NCBI RefSeq assembly: GCF_001750725.1
Contig: NZ_CP017279.1
Span: 2,790,001 to 2,854,000, forward strand
Source of the DNA: Enterobacter ludwigii
Lineage (GTDB): Bacteria > Pseudomonadota > Gammaproteobacteria > Enterobacterales > Enterobacteriaceae
Direction of reading: 5' to 3'
Length of the DNA stretch: 64,000 bases
In this document: positions 64,000 through 64,000 of the stretch, piece after piece
Numbering within the stretch: the stretch's first letter is position 1
Layout of the letters: every line of letters starts with the position of its first letter
The notes under the pieces: model-generated
Told to the model about the DNA's origin: nothing
What the model saw: the letters and a program-made list of their open reading frames with translations, nothing else
Databases searched by the model: none
Made by a program: the position numbers and the translations under genes

Positions 64000-64000
64000 G

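Overview
This window is chromosomal core sequence of an enteric gammaproteobacterium. Most proteins match their Escherichia coli counterparts in length and nearly in sequence. The gene order is the E. coli order in two blocks, and the regulatory sites are the enterobacterial ones (PurR, NsrR, NadR, FNR, sigma-E, sigma-54/GlrR, S4 and S8 sites). The 16S variable regions and an N-acetylmuramate-type operon beside yfhH point to the Enterobacter/Lelliottia/Leclercia/Klebsiella side of the family rather than E. coli itself; the genus is inferred, not proven. I see no insertion sequence, prophage, CRISPR array, integron or plasmid backbone.

Layout. Bases 1-39,719 follow the E. coli glyA-to-kgtP block: hmp, glnB, the glrK-qseG-glrR two-component operon with the small RNA glmY, purL, mltF, tadA, pgpC, then murQ-murP divergent from yfhH, yfhL, acpS-pdxJ, recO-era-rnc-lepB-lepA, rseC-rseB-rseA-rpoE, nadB, trmN, srmB, grcA, ung, yfiF, trxC, tapT, pat, pssA, yfiM and kgtP. 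Bases 39,933-45,276 are a complete rRNA operon on the minus strand (P1, P2, boxA, 16S, tRNA-Glu, 23S, 5S, terminator). Bases 45,428-64,000 follow the E. coli yrdA-to-ribosomal-protein block: yrdA, yrdB-aroE-tsaC-yrdD-smg-dprA, def-fmt-rsmB-trkA, mscL, arfA, zntR, yhdN, the alpha operon (rpsM-rpsK-rpsD-rpoA-rplQ) and most of the spc operon (rplX to rpmJ). The window cuts off before rplN.

How the parts work together. GlrK/GlrR with the lipoprotein QseG controls glmY from a sigma-54 promoter beside its own operon, linking envelope sensing to amino-sugar synthesis. RpoE, RseA, RseB and RseC form the envelope-stress sigma-E unit. Era, RNase III, LepA, SrmB, RsmB, TsaC, TadA, TrmN, TapT, Def, Fmt and ArfA all serve ribosome assembly, tRNA modification or translation quality control, next to the rRNA and ribosomal protein operons. 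MurP, MurQ and YfhH form a probable uptake and breakdown module for N-acetylmuramic acid.

The most notable points are the rRNA operon that joins the left flank of E. coli rrnG (kgtP) to the right flank of rrnD (yrdA), and the murQ-murP pair divergent from yfhH with paired GAAT-N5-ATTC boxes between them. I found no clearly new biological system.
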